Shown: positions 9,677-18,214 of the stretch, piece after piece | Numbering within the stretch: position 1 is the first letter of the stretch | Layout: every line of letters starts with the position of its first letter | Origin: Arenibacter sp. P308M17 | GTDB taxonomy: Bacteria; Bacteroidota; Bacteroidia; Flavobacteriales; Flavobacteriaceae | Direction of reading: 5' to 3' | NCBI RefSeq assembly: GCF_003426735.1 | Contig: NZ_QVON01000002.1 | Location: 868,001-932,000, forward strand | DNA: 64,000 bases | Translations under genes and position numbers: made by a program | The notes under the pieces: model-generated | What the model was told of the DNA's origin: nothing | Databases searched by the model: none | The model's input: the letters and a program-made list of their open reading frames with translations, nothing else

Positions 9677-10117
9677 ATGAAAAGATTTTTATCTATTTTT
9701 GCCGTAGTACTTCTAAGTATCGGCTTATTTGCCATGGGAACCCAAGATGTTTTCCCAACAATAAACAATGACATTGCCACAGATGGTGACAACGTTCCCA
9801 AGGATAGAAGGGATCCTCCCAAGGCGACCCTTGATTATCAGAACAATGACAATGCCGTGGCCACCGATGGAGACAACGTTCCCAAGGATAGAAGGGATCC
9901 TCCCAAGGCGACCCTTGATTTTCAGAACAATGACAATGCCGTGGCCACCGATGGAGACAACGTTCCCAAGGATAGAAGGGATCCACCCAAGGCTACCCTT
10001 GATTATCAAAATATTGACAAAGCCGTGGCCACCGATGGAGACAATGTTCCCAAGGATAGAAGGGATCCTCCCAAGGCGACCCTTGATTTTCAAAATGTTA
10101 GTAACGCCATTGCATAA
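9677..10117 (+). CDS. small secreted protein of four 28-residue tandem repeats
   Basis: 146 residues that I cannot assign to a family. Residues 1-20 are a signal peptide (MKRFLSIFAVVLLSIGLFAM). After a short spacer come four copies of a 28-residue unit of the form ATDGDNVPKDRRDPPKATLD followed by YQNNDNAV, with very few substitutions. The unit is Asp/Asn/Lys/Arg-rich, has no cysteine or aromatic core and is probably disordered; the TDGDN-xxx-D spacing is reminiscent of calcium-binding loops. Dibasic RR in each repeat would permit proteolytic release of identical peptides. The gene lies between a LytTR regulator and a TPR histidine kinase and is followed by its own terminator. Function is unknown: a secreted signal or a surface/calcium-binding polymer are both possible. 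Long open frames in other phases here are by-products of the repeat. Confidence 0.85.
   Translation: MKRFLSIFAVVLLSIGLFAMGTQDVFPTINNDIATDGDNVPKDRRDPPKATLDYQNNDNAVATDGDNVPKDRRDPPKATLDFQNNDNAVATDGDNVPKDRRDPPKATLDYQNIDKAVATDGDNVPKDRRDPPKATLDFQNVSNAIA
9776..10111 (+). repeat. 84-base tandem repeat, four copies
   Basis: Units begin near 9776, 9860, 9944 and 10028, exactly 84 bases apart (28 codons). Copies 2 and 3 are almost identical even at third codon positions, which points to recent duplication or active homogenisation. Copy number is likely to vary between strains. Confidence 0.95.
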
Positions 10118-10169
10118 CTGACTTAAAAAATATCAGTGCCGAAAGGTTTAAACTGTATTAATAAAATAT

Positions 10170-10205
10170 AAAGCCCTAAGCAAATTTGTTTAGGGCTTTT
10201 TTTTT
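10170..10205 (+). terminator. intrinsic terminator between the repeat-protein gene and the kinase gene
   Basis: AAAGCCCTAA (10170-10179) pairs with TTAGGGCTTT (10190-10199), followed by nine T in total (10197-10205). It ends only 15 bases before the kinase ATG. Confidence 0.9.
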
Positions 10206-10219
10206 ATCTTTCCACCTTA

Positions 10220-12292
10220 ATGGAAAAGAAAGTCAATTATAAGTTTTTGTTCTATTTTATAATTTGCTTGCAACTGATGCATAATAGTTGTAAGGATACT
10301 TCCTTTGGCTCCACAGATTCGGTTCCCCCACCGGAAAACGACAGCATCACATACTGGCTGTCCGAAGAAAACAGTAGTTCCGCCGAAGAGTATGCCCAAA
10401 ATCTTTCCAAGGCCTATGAATTGGCCCTACAAGAAAAAAACGACTCCCTTAAATCCAAACAATTTTCAAAAATCTCTTATTACTACTCTCTAATGGGCGA
10501 TTCCCTGCAATTTAGGCGCTCCAACCATATTGCCATGGCTCTTTCCGCAAAAATTAAGGATTCAAATGCCTTGGCCAACAATCATTGGGACTTGGCATTT
10601 TTTTTGGAAGACAATGCAGTTGAGGATAGTGCCTATTATCATTTTTCCCAGGCCGAAAAAATCTTTAGGGGCCTAAATGATAATTATTCACGAGCTCGGG
10701 TTCTCTACAATATGGCTCTTGTCCAGGCCAATATTAAAGATTATACAGGTAGCGAAATAACTACCATAGAAGCCATAGAGCTTTTTAAACCACTGGACAA
10801 ACCTTATTATTTGTTTTCTTGCTATAACAATCTGGGATCGGTAACCAATGCCCTAAATGAATACGATAAGGCCTTGGAATATTATGGGAAGGCATTATTT
10901 TTTCTTGAGAAATCTGGATTTGACAAATCTAATCAACTAAGGTATAAAGCCATCAATAATATTGGTATGGTATACCAATCAAAAAAACAATATAAATTAG
11001 CCGCAGATTCCTTTAGCAAAGTAATCAATTTTGATAGTATTTATTTCAAGGACACACAATTATATGCACAGGCCCTTTCCAATTATGCACAAAGTAAAAG
11101 TAAGCTAAACGACACTGTTGGAGTTTTGACCTCATTTAAAAGAGCTTTGGCAATAAAGGATAGTATAGGCGACTCTAGAGGATTGGCTATTACCTATTAC
11201 GAATTAGCGGAATTTTATTTAAATAAAAGAGATACTGCTTTAGCTCTAAATTACGCAAACAATGCTAAATCCATTTCGAAACAGACCAGTAATAACAGAA
11301 GGCTATTGGAGTCCTTGGAACTGCTGGCAAAGCTAGACCTTAAAAACTCGAGAAGATATACCAACCAATATATACAGTTAAACGATAGTTTACAACGGGA
11401 GGAACGCTCTACTAGAAATAAATTTGCAAGAATACGGTTTGAGACCGACGAATTTATTGAACAAAATGAATTGCTAACCCGGCAACGCCAATTATGGATC
11501 GGGATAGCTACAACCCTATTTGTTCTTGCTGCATTTATTTTGACTACTATAGACCAACGCCGAAAAAATCAAAAATTGAGATTTGAACAGGCACAACAGA
11601 AAGCCAATCAAGAAATCTTTAATTTGCTCTTGGCACAGAACAAGAAGGTAGAAGAAGGCAAACAACTGGAAAAAAAGCGGATTTCAGAGGAATTGCACGA
11701 TGGTATTTTAGGACAGATGTTGGGAATACGTTTAATTCTAACCGGACTTAACAATAAAACAGATTCCGATTCCGTTCTTAAACGTAGTGAGCTACTTAAA
11801 AAATTACAAGGTTTGGAGGAAGAAATCCGTACAATTTCCCATGAATTGAGCAGGGCATCTCAAGAAAAAATTCATAACTTTATTATATCCATTGAAGAAT
11901 TGGTAAAAACAATTCAAGATTCCTCTAAAATGAAATGTCATTTTAAGTATGACCACAATATTGATTGGGACCAATTAAAAGGGGATATTAAAATTAATAT
12001 TTATAGGATTGTGCAAGAAAGTTTGCAGAATTGCATAAAGCATGCCAAGGCTACTAAAGTGGATCTTTTGTTCGAATCGGAAAATGGACATTTAAAGATA
12101 ATAGTTCTGGATAATGGTATTGGTTTTGACCAGAAAAAGGGAAAAAAAGGAATAGGGCTCAAAAACATTAATTCCAGATTGGAAAAGTTGAACGGAACCT
12201 ATGGTATTCATAGTAAAATTGGACAGGGAACAAAGGTAATAGTTACCATTCCCTGTGTAATGGAAGAACAGATGGAACCGTTACCAGCCTAA
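10220..12292 (+). CDS. TPR-containing sensor histidine kinase (NarL/DesK type)
   Basis: 690 residues. The N-terminus is a signal sequence with a possible lipobox (LMHNSC, Cys24). Residues about 60-400 are tetratricopeptide repeats facing the periplasm (for example YYNFSQAEKIFR-like and YDKALEYYGKALFFLEKSG units). One membrane helix lies at 426-445. A coiled segment then leads to the HisKA_3 dimerisation motif EKKRISEELHDGILGQMLG with phospho-acceptor His493, and a HATPase domain with the N box (NIYRIVQESLQNCIKHAKA) and G box (Asp631 in DNGIGFD). It autophosphorylates and should pass phosphate to the regulator 24 bases downstream. Periplasmic TPRs suggest sensing of a protein or peptide; the repeat protein encoded immediately upstream is an obvious candidate, but this is inference. 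Confidence 0.93.
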   Translation: MEKKVNYKFLFYFIICLQLMHNSCKDTSFGSTDSVPPPENDSITYWLSEENSSSAEEYAQNLSKAYELALQEKNDSLKSKQFSKISYYYSLMGDSLQFRRSNHIAMALSAKIKDSNALANNHWDLAFFLEDNAVEDSAYYHFSQAEKIFRGLNDNYSRARVLYNMALVQANIKDYTGSEITTIEAIELFKPLDKPYYLFSCYNNLGSVTNALNEYDKALEYYGKALFFLEKSGFDKSNQLRYKAINNIGMVYQSKKQYKLAADSFSKVINFDSIYFKDTQLYAQALSNYAQSKSKLNDTVGVLTSFKRALAIKDSIGDSRGLAITYYELAEFYLNKRDTALALNYANNAKSISKQTSNNRRLLESLELLAKLDLKNSRRYTNQYIQLNDSLQREERSTRNKFARIRFETDEFIEQNELLTRQRQLWIGIATTLFVLAAFILTTIDQRRKNQKLRFEQAQQKANQEIFNLLLAQNKKVEEGKQLEKKRISEELHDGILGQMLGIRLILTGLNNKTDSDSVLKRSELLKKLQGLEEEIRTISHELSRASQEKIHNFIISIEELVKTIQDSSKMKCHFKYDHNIDWDQLKGDIKINIYRIVQESLQNCIKHAKATKVDLLFESENGHLKIIVLDNGIGFDQKKGKKGIGLKNINSRLEKLNGTYGIHSKIGQGTKVIVTIPCVMEEQMEPLPA

Positions 12293-12316
12293 TAGATTAT
12301 TTTAACCGACAATAAA

Positions 12317-12985
12317 ATGAGAACTTTAAGAATCTTAACGGTAGATGATCATGAAATGATTACTACTGGATATAAATATCTTTTGGAGGCTGCCGAATTG
12401 GAAGAATTTCAGATAAAAGTAGAAACAGCCAATACTTTCGAAACCGGAAAGCAGAAAATAGAGGATTCGGCAAGATCATTTAAATACGATCTTTTATTGT
12501 TGGATGTGCAATTAACGGAGACCCATTTGGAGGAACCCCAAAACGGGGAGGATTTGGGAATAATTGCCAGAAAAATAATCCCGGATACCAAAATTGTATT
12601 CATGTCCTCATTTAGTGATAACTACAGAATTAACAGCATTCTAAAAAACGTAAATCCCGATGGCTATATGGTAAAATCGGAAATAGATGAAAAATCCCTA
12701 ATTGCCATGGTCAGGGGCGTAATTAACTCGCCCCCTTATTATAGTCAGAAAGCATTGGCGGCTATTAGAAAAAAAGTCTCCAATGACCTCTTATTGGATG
12801 ATAATGATAAAAAAATACTATACCACGTTTCAATTGGCACAAGAACAAAGGATATGGTCGATTTTATAAACTTGTCCCTGGCAGGGATAGAAAATAGAAA
12901 AAGACAGCTAAAGGTAATTTTTGGGGTGGAAAAGCAGAACGATTTGGCTCTGGTCCATGAAGCCAAAAATAGAGGATTTCTATAA
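12317..12985 (+). CDS. NarL/LuxR-type response regulator
   Basis: 222 residues. The receiver domain is complete: acidic pair Asp10-Asp11, phospho-acceptor Asp63 (LLLLDVQ), the Ser of FMSSFSD and the Lys of GYMVKS. An insertion of about six residues (THLEEPQNG) follows the phospho-acceptor strand. The C-terminal domain (about 155-222) has the pattern of a LuxR helix-turn-helix (DNDKKILYHVSIGTRTKDMV, then SLAGIENRKRQLKVIFGV) but diverges from the common LuxR consensus. It is the cognate partner of the kinase encoded 24 bases upstream and is followed by a terminator at 13154. Targets are unknown; the repeat-protein gene is one possibility. Confidence 0.9.
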   Translation: MRTLRILTVDDHEMITTGYKYLLEAAELEEFQIKVETANTFETGKQKIEDSARSFKYDLLLLDVQLTETHLEEPQNGEDLGIIARKIIPDTKIVFMSSFSDNYRINSILKNVNPDGYMVKSEIDEKSLIAMVRGVINSPPYYSQKALAAIRKKVSNDLLLDDNDKKILYHVSIGTRTKDMVDFINLSLAGIENRKRQLKVIFGVEKQNDLALVHEAKNRGFL

Positions 12986-13153
12986 TCAAATTCTTGCCTT
13001 TTCACCCACTTTGGCAATGCTTTCCTATATAAATATCCAGAATTTCCAGAAAATATTGTCAGTTCGCTTTATCACCTTCCATTTAAGACGTTCCATGTGT
13101 CCATTTACCGTTTAACGTCTACTTTTTCGACGAACACACCCAATCTGAATGAG

Positions 13154-13177
13154 AACCTTATTTTTTATAAGGTTTTT
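13154..13177 (+). terminator. intrinsic terminator after the kinase/regulator operon
   Basis: AACCTTAT (13154-13161) pairs with ATAAGGTT (13167-13174), a 5-base T loop, then a T tract to 13177. It lies about 170 bases beyond the regulator stop codon; the sequence between shows no gene. Confidence 0.7.
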
Positions 13178-13203
13178 ATCTAATTAAGGACAAAGCATTA
13201 ACC

Positions 13204-13211
13204 TAATTTTG
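13204..13211 (+). promoter_or_regulatory. candidate -7 element (TAATTTTG)
   Basis: Exact TAnnTTTG match 30 bases upstream of the ATG at 13242, after the terminator, so the orphan gene is probably transcribed on its own. Confidence 0.45.
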
Positions 13212-13241
13212 ATGTAAGTTTTTTAATTAATTACTATTAGA

Positions 13242-13913
13242 ATGTCGAAATCGGGAAACGAGTTTTTTAATAACCCAAAAATTGGAACAAAAAGCACCGA
13301 CCATATTGTAGGTTTAGAGACTTTTAGAAAAGGGTTGGAAAAGCATTTTTTTGCAGAAGTAAGTATTACCAATTATGGTATTAAAGAAGATTCCGCCAAT
13401 TTGATCATAGACCTTAAATGCAACCTAAGTCTGGACGAAGCTTTGTTTTATATAAATAAGCCATCCACTTGCACCGGTCGCCCTAAAGATTCAGACCAAG
13501 AAAAGACCATATTGTTCCTTTTGGCCTATTCGGAACTAAAAAGGCGGAACGGAATAAATATAGATATAAGTGAACTAACCATTTCCTTAATGGACACCAC
13601 CATTCTCATAAGCAAAATTTATGATCAAAGTATTGTGGATCAATTGGAAAATATCTTTTCGGAACTTATCAACCACAATTTATTCTATACAAAAGGATTG
13701 AACGAGACTCCCTTTGAAATATTTATCCCTGTATTTGAGGAGGATACCTTGGAAAGCGATGCAAAATTAAAGAATATTGTTTCTGACAATAACAGCACGA
13801 ACGACTATTTCGGCTTTTGGGGAATGTATTATGACCAAACAGAAGAGGCGGGCATTTATGACCTAAATACCAAAACCATAATATTTGGCGATATTCAAAT
13901 TCTCAGTGAATAG
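13242..13913 (+). CDS. hypothetical cytoplasmic protein
   Basis: 223 residues, acidic, with no signal peptide or membrane segment. I do not recognise it. Residues 20-75 (IVGLETFRKGLEKHFFAEV, then a strand-rich LIIDLKCNLSLDEALFYINK) could form an alpha/beta domain; residues 85-150 look helical; the C-terminus contains FGFWGMYYDQTEEAGIYDL, an aromatic-rich stretch. It has its own candidate promoter and is convergent with glyA. Codon use resembles its neighbours, so there is no sign of recent transfer. Confidence 0.7.
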   Translation: MSKSGNEFFNNPKIGTKSTDHIVGLETFRKGLEKHFFAEVSITNYGIKEDSANLIIDLKCNLSLDEALFYINKPSTCTGRPKDSDQEKTILFLLAYSELKRRNGINIDISELTISLMDTTILISKIYDQSIVDQLENIFSELINHNLFYTKGLNETPFEIFIPVFEEDTLESDAKLKNIVSDNNSTNDYFGFWGMYYDQTEEAGIYDLNTKTIIFGDIQILSE

Positions 13914-13927
13914 GAAGTATTAAAAAA

Positions 13928-13976
13928 ACTGTCCACAAAGCATAAAAAAGTCTTGAGCGTAAACCTTATGGACAGT
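13928..13976. terminator. long-loop inverted repeat between convergent genes
   Basis: ACTGTCCA (13928-13935) and TGGACAGT (13969-13976) are perfect complements separated by 33 bases. It is placed where a bidirectional terminator for the orphan gene and glyA is expected, but the long loop makes this uncertain. Confidence 0.4.
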
Positions 13977-13990
13977 ATTTCGATTGTAAA

Positions 13991-15265
13991 TTAAGCGTTG
14001 AATAGCGCTCTGGAATGCATTAGGGCATTTACTTTTTCCCTTACCCCATCAATAATCTTTACATCTTCAGGATTCATTAACACCTGATCGATGAAGTCTA
14101 CAATAACCTTCATTTGGTCTTCCTTTAAACCTCTAGTGGTGATCGCAGCCGTGCCAAAACGTATACCGCTGGTAACAAAAGGGGACTTGTCATCAAAAGG
14201 AACCATATTCTTATTCGCGGTAATATCAGCTTTCACCAAGGCATTTTCAGCATCCTTTCCTGTGATGTCCTTATTCCTAAGATCAATCAGCATCATATGG
14301 TTGTCCGTGCCGCCGGAAATAATTTTATACCCCTTATCAACAAATGCGCTTGCCATTGCCGCAGCATTTTTCTTCACCTGGAGCATATAATGCAAGAACT
14401 CATCGGTCAAGGCCTCTCCAAAAGCGATGGCCTTTGCCGCAATAATGTGCTCCAACGGACCTCCCTGATTGCCCGGAAAAACTGCCAGATCCAATAAAGC
14501 GGACATTTTTCTCAAAGCACCGTTCTTTAACTTTACCCCAAAAGGATTGTCAAAATCCTCTCCCATTAGAATAAGCCCTCCCCTTGGACCGCGCAAGGTC
14601 TTATGGGTAGTTGTAGTTACAATATGACAATGCGGTAATGGATCGTTCAAAATTCCTTTGGCGATAAGTCCTGCAGGATGGGATATATCGGCCAAAAGTA
14701 TAGCGCCTACACTATCTGCAATTTCCCTGAATTTTTTAAAATCCATATCCCTGGAATAGGCTGAGGCCCCGGCTATAATAAGCTTTGGCCTTTCTTTAGT
14801 GGCTATGGCCTGAATTTTATCGTAGTTCAGTACCCCGGTCTCCTCATCCACCCCATAGAATACAGGATTATACAATCTACCGGAGAAATTTACGGGAGAG
14901 CCATGGGTTAAATGCCCCCCATGAGACAGATCAAATCCAAGTATGGTATCGCCCGGCTTAAGACATGCATGGTATACAGAGGCATTGGCCTGGGAACCGG
15001 AGTGCGGCTGAACATTGGCATATGCGGCTCCAAATAATTGTTTCGCCCTATCTATCGCCAATTGCTCTATTTCATCCACAACTTCACAACCCCCATAATA
15101 GCGTTTGCCAGGATATCCTTCCGCATACTTATTGGTCAATACGGATCCGGCAGCCTCCATAACCTGTGGACTGGTAAAATTCTCTGAAGCAATTAGTTCA
15201 ATTCCATCTATTTGGCGTTCCTTTTCCGCCTCAATTAATTCAAAAATTTGATTGTCGCGTTGCAT
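13991..15265 (-). CDS. glyA: serine hydroxymethyltransferase
   Basis: 424 residues, the normal length. A cytosolic PLP enzyme that interconverts serine and glycine and charges tetrahydrofolate with one-carbon units. The PLP lysine sits in the canonical [16 protein letters not shown] segment (about residue 230). Other family marks are [35 protein letters not shown] and [13 protein letters not shown] [19 protein letters not shown]. The gene is monocistronic. A TATTTTTG -7 element lies 27 bases upstream of the start. No riboswitch-like structure is visible in the short leader. Confidence 0.98.
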   Translation of the reverse strand: MQRDNQIFELIEAEKERQIDGIELIASENFTSPQVMEAAGSVLTNKYAEGYPGKRYYGGCEVVDEIEQLAIDRAKQLFGAAYANVQPHSGSQANASVYHACLKPGDTILGFDLSHGGHLTHGSPVNFSGRLYNPVFYGVDEETGVLNYDKIQAIATKERPKLIIAGASAYSRDMDFKKFREIADSVGAILLADISHPAGLIAKGILNDPLPHCHIVTTTTHKTLRGPRGGLILMGEDFDNPFGVKLKNGALRKMSALLDLAVFPGNQGGPLEHIIAAKAIAFGEALTDEFLHYMLQVKKNAAAMASAFVDKGYKIISGGTDNHMMLIDLRNKDITGKDAENALVKADITANKNMVPFDDKSPFVTSGIRFGTAAITTRGLKEDQMKVIVDFIDQVLMNPEDVKIIDGVREKVNALMHSRALFNA

Positions 15266-15291
15266 AAAGTAATATTCTATTAAATAATGTG

Positions 15292-15299
15292 CAAAAATA
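15292..15299 (-). promoter_or_regulatory. candidate -7 element of glyA (TATTTTTG)
   Basis: Exact TAnnTTTG match on the minus strand, 26 bases before the glyA ATG. No TTG at the ideal distance. Confidence 0.45.
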
Positions 15300-15376
15300 C
15301 GAATTGCCGACCGTTAATTGCTAGAAAATAATATATTTGATAAGATATTTATTAAACACAAGTTAACAATTCCGAA

Positions 15377-16666
15377 ATGCCGTTAAAAACAAATCTTCCA
15401 GAAAAAAAAACATGGTTACCTGTACCCATCAATTCTGATTTCCCCATTCAGAATATCCCTTTTGGAGTTTTCCTTACCAGGGATGATATTATTACCATTG
15501 GCTCAAGAATTGGTGATTACGCAATAGATTTAGGGGCGTTGCATCAATTGGGATATTTTAAGGATATTCCTTTGACCGACGATATTTTTCTACAGGACAC
15601 TCTGAACGACTTCATTTCGGACGGTAAAAAAACTTGGCGTTTGGTCCGAAACAGGATTAGTGAAATATTCGACATCAACAACAATGATTTGAAGAACAAC
15701 GAAGAACATAAAAGTATTGTTCTTTTTACCATGGACGAAATAGAAATGCAACTTCCCGTGCAAATTGGGGATTATACGGATTTTTATTCCAGTAAGGAAC
15801 ACGCCACCAATGTGGGTAAAATGTTCAGGGACCCGGCAAATGCATTACTTCCCAATTGGTTGCACATACCCGTAGGATATCACGGAAGAAGCTCCTCTAT
15901 TGTACCTAGTGGTACCGCAGTCAGAAGGCCCATGGGACAGACCCTTCCGGCAGGAGAGGAACAACCTATTTTTGGTCCCTCCAAATTAGTGGATTTTGAA
16001 TTGGAAATGGCATTTATTACCACGGACGCCAATGTTTTGGGGGAGCCTATTCCTGTTGAGGAGGCGGAGAATTACATATTTGGAATGGTACTTTTTAACG
16101 ATTGGAGCGCAAGGGATATCCAAAAATGGGAATACGTGCCCTTAGGTCCATTTTTGGCCAAAAATTTTGCATCGTCCATATCGCCCTGGATTGTTACCCT
16201 GGATGCACTGGAGCCCTTTAGGTTGGCCAGCCCAATACAAACCCCTACCCCGCTGCCCTACCTACAGCAAACAGGCAAAAAAGGTTTTGATATCAATTTA
16301 GAAGTTTCTATAAAGCCGGAAGGTGGCAAAGCAACTACCGTTACCCGATCCAACTTCAAGTATATGTATTGGACAATGGCGCAACAACTGGCTCACCATA
16401 CCATAAATGGTTGTAAAGTAAATAGTGGTGATATGATGGGCAGCGGTACCATTTCCGGCCCGACCCCTGATACTTATGGTTCCATGTTAGAGCTTACTTG
16501 GCGGGGGGAAAAACCCCTGACCCTAGAGGATGGCTCCACAAGAAAGTTCATTGAGGATTATGATACTGTCACCATAACCGGTTACTGCAAAAAGGATAAT
16601 GTCCGTATAGGTTTTGGGGAAGTCACCACAAAATTGTTGCCTGTATATCAGCAGAAGAAGAAATAA
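15377..16666 (+). CDS. fahA: fumarylacetoacetase
   Basis: 429 residues, matching the full-length eukaryote-like fumarylacetoacetases. It performs the last step of tyrosine/homogentisate catabolism, giving fumarate and acetoacetate. Recognisable segments are the N-terminal SH3-like part (FGVFLTRDDIITIGSRIGDYAIDLGAL, shortened in practice), the catalytic/metal region LHIPVGYHGRSSSIVPSG, KLVDFELEMAF with metal-binding acidic residues, FNDWSARDIQKWEYVPLGPF and GDMMGSGTISGP. The gene lies divergent from glyA. No other tyrosine-degradation gene is in the window, so it is dispersed here. Confidence 0.97.
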   Translation: MPLKTNLPEKKTWLPVPINSDFPIQNIPFGVFLTRDDIITIGSRIGDYAIDLGALHQLGYFKDIPLTDDIFLQDTLNDFISDGKKTWRLVRNRISEIFDINNNDLKNNEEHKSIVLFTMDEIEMQLPVQIGDYTDFYSSKEHATNVGKMFRDPANALLPNWLHIPVGYHGRSSSIVPSGTAVRRPMGQTLPAGEEQPIFGPSKLVDFELEMAFITTDANVLGEPIPVEEAENYIFGMVLFNDWSARDIQKWEYVPLGPFLAKNFASSISPWIVTLDALEPFRLASPIQTPTPLPYLQQTGKKGFDINLEVSIKPEGGKATTVTRSNFKYMYWTMAQQLAHHTINGCKVNSGDMMGSGTISGPTPDTYGSMLELTWRGEKPLTLEDGSTRKFIEDYDTVTITGYCKKDNVRIGFGEVTTKLLPVYQQKKK

Positions 16667-16783
16667 GACATAATAAAAAAAACAATCCCCGTTTGTACGA
16701 TACGGAATAGTTTAACGTTGGAGTATAAGATTATTTTGGCATAGCTATTGAACTATGTCCAATATATTTTTAAACCAAACGTT

Positions 16784-17971
16784 ATGAAACAAATATTACT
16801 CACCTCATTGATGTTGTTTTTTTTAATCTCTTGTGGAGGGGTCAAAAAAACCCAAGAAGCCCTAAATACAGGCAATTATGGCAACGCAATAAATACGGCA
16901 TTGAAAAACATAGCAGAAAACAAATCCAAGAAATCCAATCAGCCCTATATTCAATTGTTAGAAGAGGCTTACAAGAAAAATACCGAACGTGAGCTACAGC
17001 AGATCGCTTTTTTAAAGAAGGACAGCAATCCGGCCAACCATGAAATAATTTTTAAGGGCTATCAAAACCTAAAATCCATCCAAGAACACATAAAACCTCT
17101 ATTACCATTACAACTATATGAACAAAATAGAGATGCCCATTTTGTTTTTAAGAATTATGACGAGGAAATAATAAAGTCTAAACGCGAATTGTCGGACTAC
17201 CTGTACAATAATGCCACTGCACTTTTAAATACAGGTCGATACAAGGATGATTTTAGAAAGGCTTTTGATGAGTTTACATATTTAAACGAAATAAACCCCA
17301 ATTTCAAAGACACCGAGCTTAAATTGGATGAAGCCCATAACAAAGGACTAGATTATGTTCAGGTAGTGATAATCAATGATTCCGAACAAATAGTCCCCAG
17401 TCGTCTAGAAGAGGAACTGCTCAATTTTAATTCTTACGGATTAAACGACCTCTGGACCGTTTACCATACCAACGCCTTGGAAAGTATTAAGTATGATTAT
17501 GAAATGCAAGTGGCTTTTAGAAACATAAATATTAGCCCGGAACACATTACCGAAAAACAGATCTCCAAGGAGAAACAGATCAAGGACGGTTACAAATATG
17601 CTACAAACTCCAATGGTGAGGTTTTAAAGGATAGTTTGGGCAATAAGATAAAGGTCGATAAATTTAAGACCGTAAAATGTAACTTTTATCAATTTACCCA
17701 ACTGAAGTCGGTGGAAGTAGTTGGAAATGTTAGCTTTTTGGACTTGAAAAATCAACAGCAAATTAATTCCTACCCTTTGGCCAGCCAGTTTGTCTTTAAC
17801 CACGTTTACGCCAAACACAATGGGGATACAAGAGCCCTTGAAGAAGAGATGGTTCCCTTGTTGCAACTTTCTGCCATACCCTTCCCTAGCAATGAACAAA
17901 TGGTCTATGACGCAGGAGAGGATTTAAAGGCCAAATTGAAAGGCATAGTCACCAGACATAGATTCAATTAA
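16784..17971 (+). CDS. hypothetical lipoprotein with helical repeats
   Basis: 395 residues from the chosen ATG, which begins a clean lipoprotein signal (MKQILLTSLMLFFLISC, Cys17). An in-frame TTG 36 bases upstream would prepend a peptide that spoils the signal, so I reject it. Residues 20-200 are helical with TPR-like features (TQEALNTGNYGNAINTALKN, GRYKDDFRKAFDEFTYLNEI). The C-terminal half (about 200-395) is beta/alpha and contains VVIINDSEQIVPSRLEEEL and FKTVKCNFYQFTQLKSVEVVG. I know similar proteins only as flavobacterial hypotheticals. Likely in the periplasm, tethered to a membrane; function unknown. It is convergent with ytxJ. Confidence 0.8.
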   Translation: MKQILLTSLMLFFLISCGGVKKTQEALNTGNYGNAINTALKNIAENKSKKSNQPYIQLLEEAYKKNTERELQQIAFLKKDSNPANHEIIFKGYQNLKSIQEHIKPLLPLQLYEQNRDAHFVFKNYDEEIIKSKRELSDYLYNNATALLNTGRYKDDFRKAFDEFTYLNEINPNFKDTELKLDEAHNKGLDYVQVVIINDSEQIVPSRLEEELLNFNSYGLNDLWTVYHTNALESIKYDYEMQVAFRNINISPEHITEKQISKEKQIKDGYKYATNSNGEVLKDSLGNKIKVDKFKTVKCNFYQFTQLKSVEVVGNVSFLDLKNQQQINSYPLASQFVFNHVYAKHNGDTRALEEEMVPLLQLSAIPFPSNEQMVYDAGEDLKAKLKGIVTRHRFN

Positions 17972-18048
17972 ACCATTGCAGGTACAAGCTATTTCTTTGT
18001 ACTTATTAAATACATCTATTTTATTTGTAGAAAAATTCTTCCCTATAA

Positions 18049-18214
18049 CCAGTGTCCTGTCAACGTTTAAATGACGGGTAAGGAATGATGGATCTTGAGT
18101 TGGGCCAAGGCGCAAAAAACGAGTATGGCCATAGCCAAGTAAGGATTTTTGCAACACGGGAGCGGCTCAAGAGACACTTTAAATTACCCGTAGGTTTAGG
18201 CTTGGCAGGACACT
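18049..18214. repeat. long palindromic intergenic element (full copy)
   Basis: About 166 bases that fold on themselves through nested arms: AGTGTCCTGTCAA (18051-18063) with TTGGCAGGACACT (18202-18214; one mismatch), ACGGGTAA (18074-18081) with TTACCCGT (18184-18191), TCTTGAG (18093-18099) with CTCAAGA (18166-18172), and GCAAAAA (18112-18118) with TTTTTGC (18146-18152). The left half (18049-18130) aligns without gaps to the minus strand of 33287-33368 at about 83% identity (68 of 82 by eye). The right arm ends on the ytxJ stop codon. It lies between convergent genes, like a repetitive extragenic palindrome or non-autonomous mobile element. Confidence 0.85.

Noticed and set aside
9693-10121. 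Several long open frames on both strands across the repeat-protein gene
   Set aside because: They are a consequence of the 84-base period: any phase free of stops in one unit stays open through all four. None has a signal peptide or a sensible start, and the plus frame from 9677 has both.
13928-13976. Riboswitch or attenuator linked to glyA
   Set aside because: The inverted repeat is downstream of glyA on its strand, and the glyA leader is too short for a glycine or folate riboswitch.
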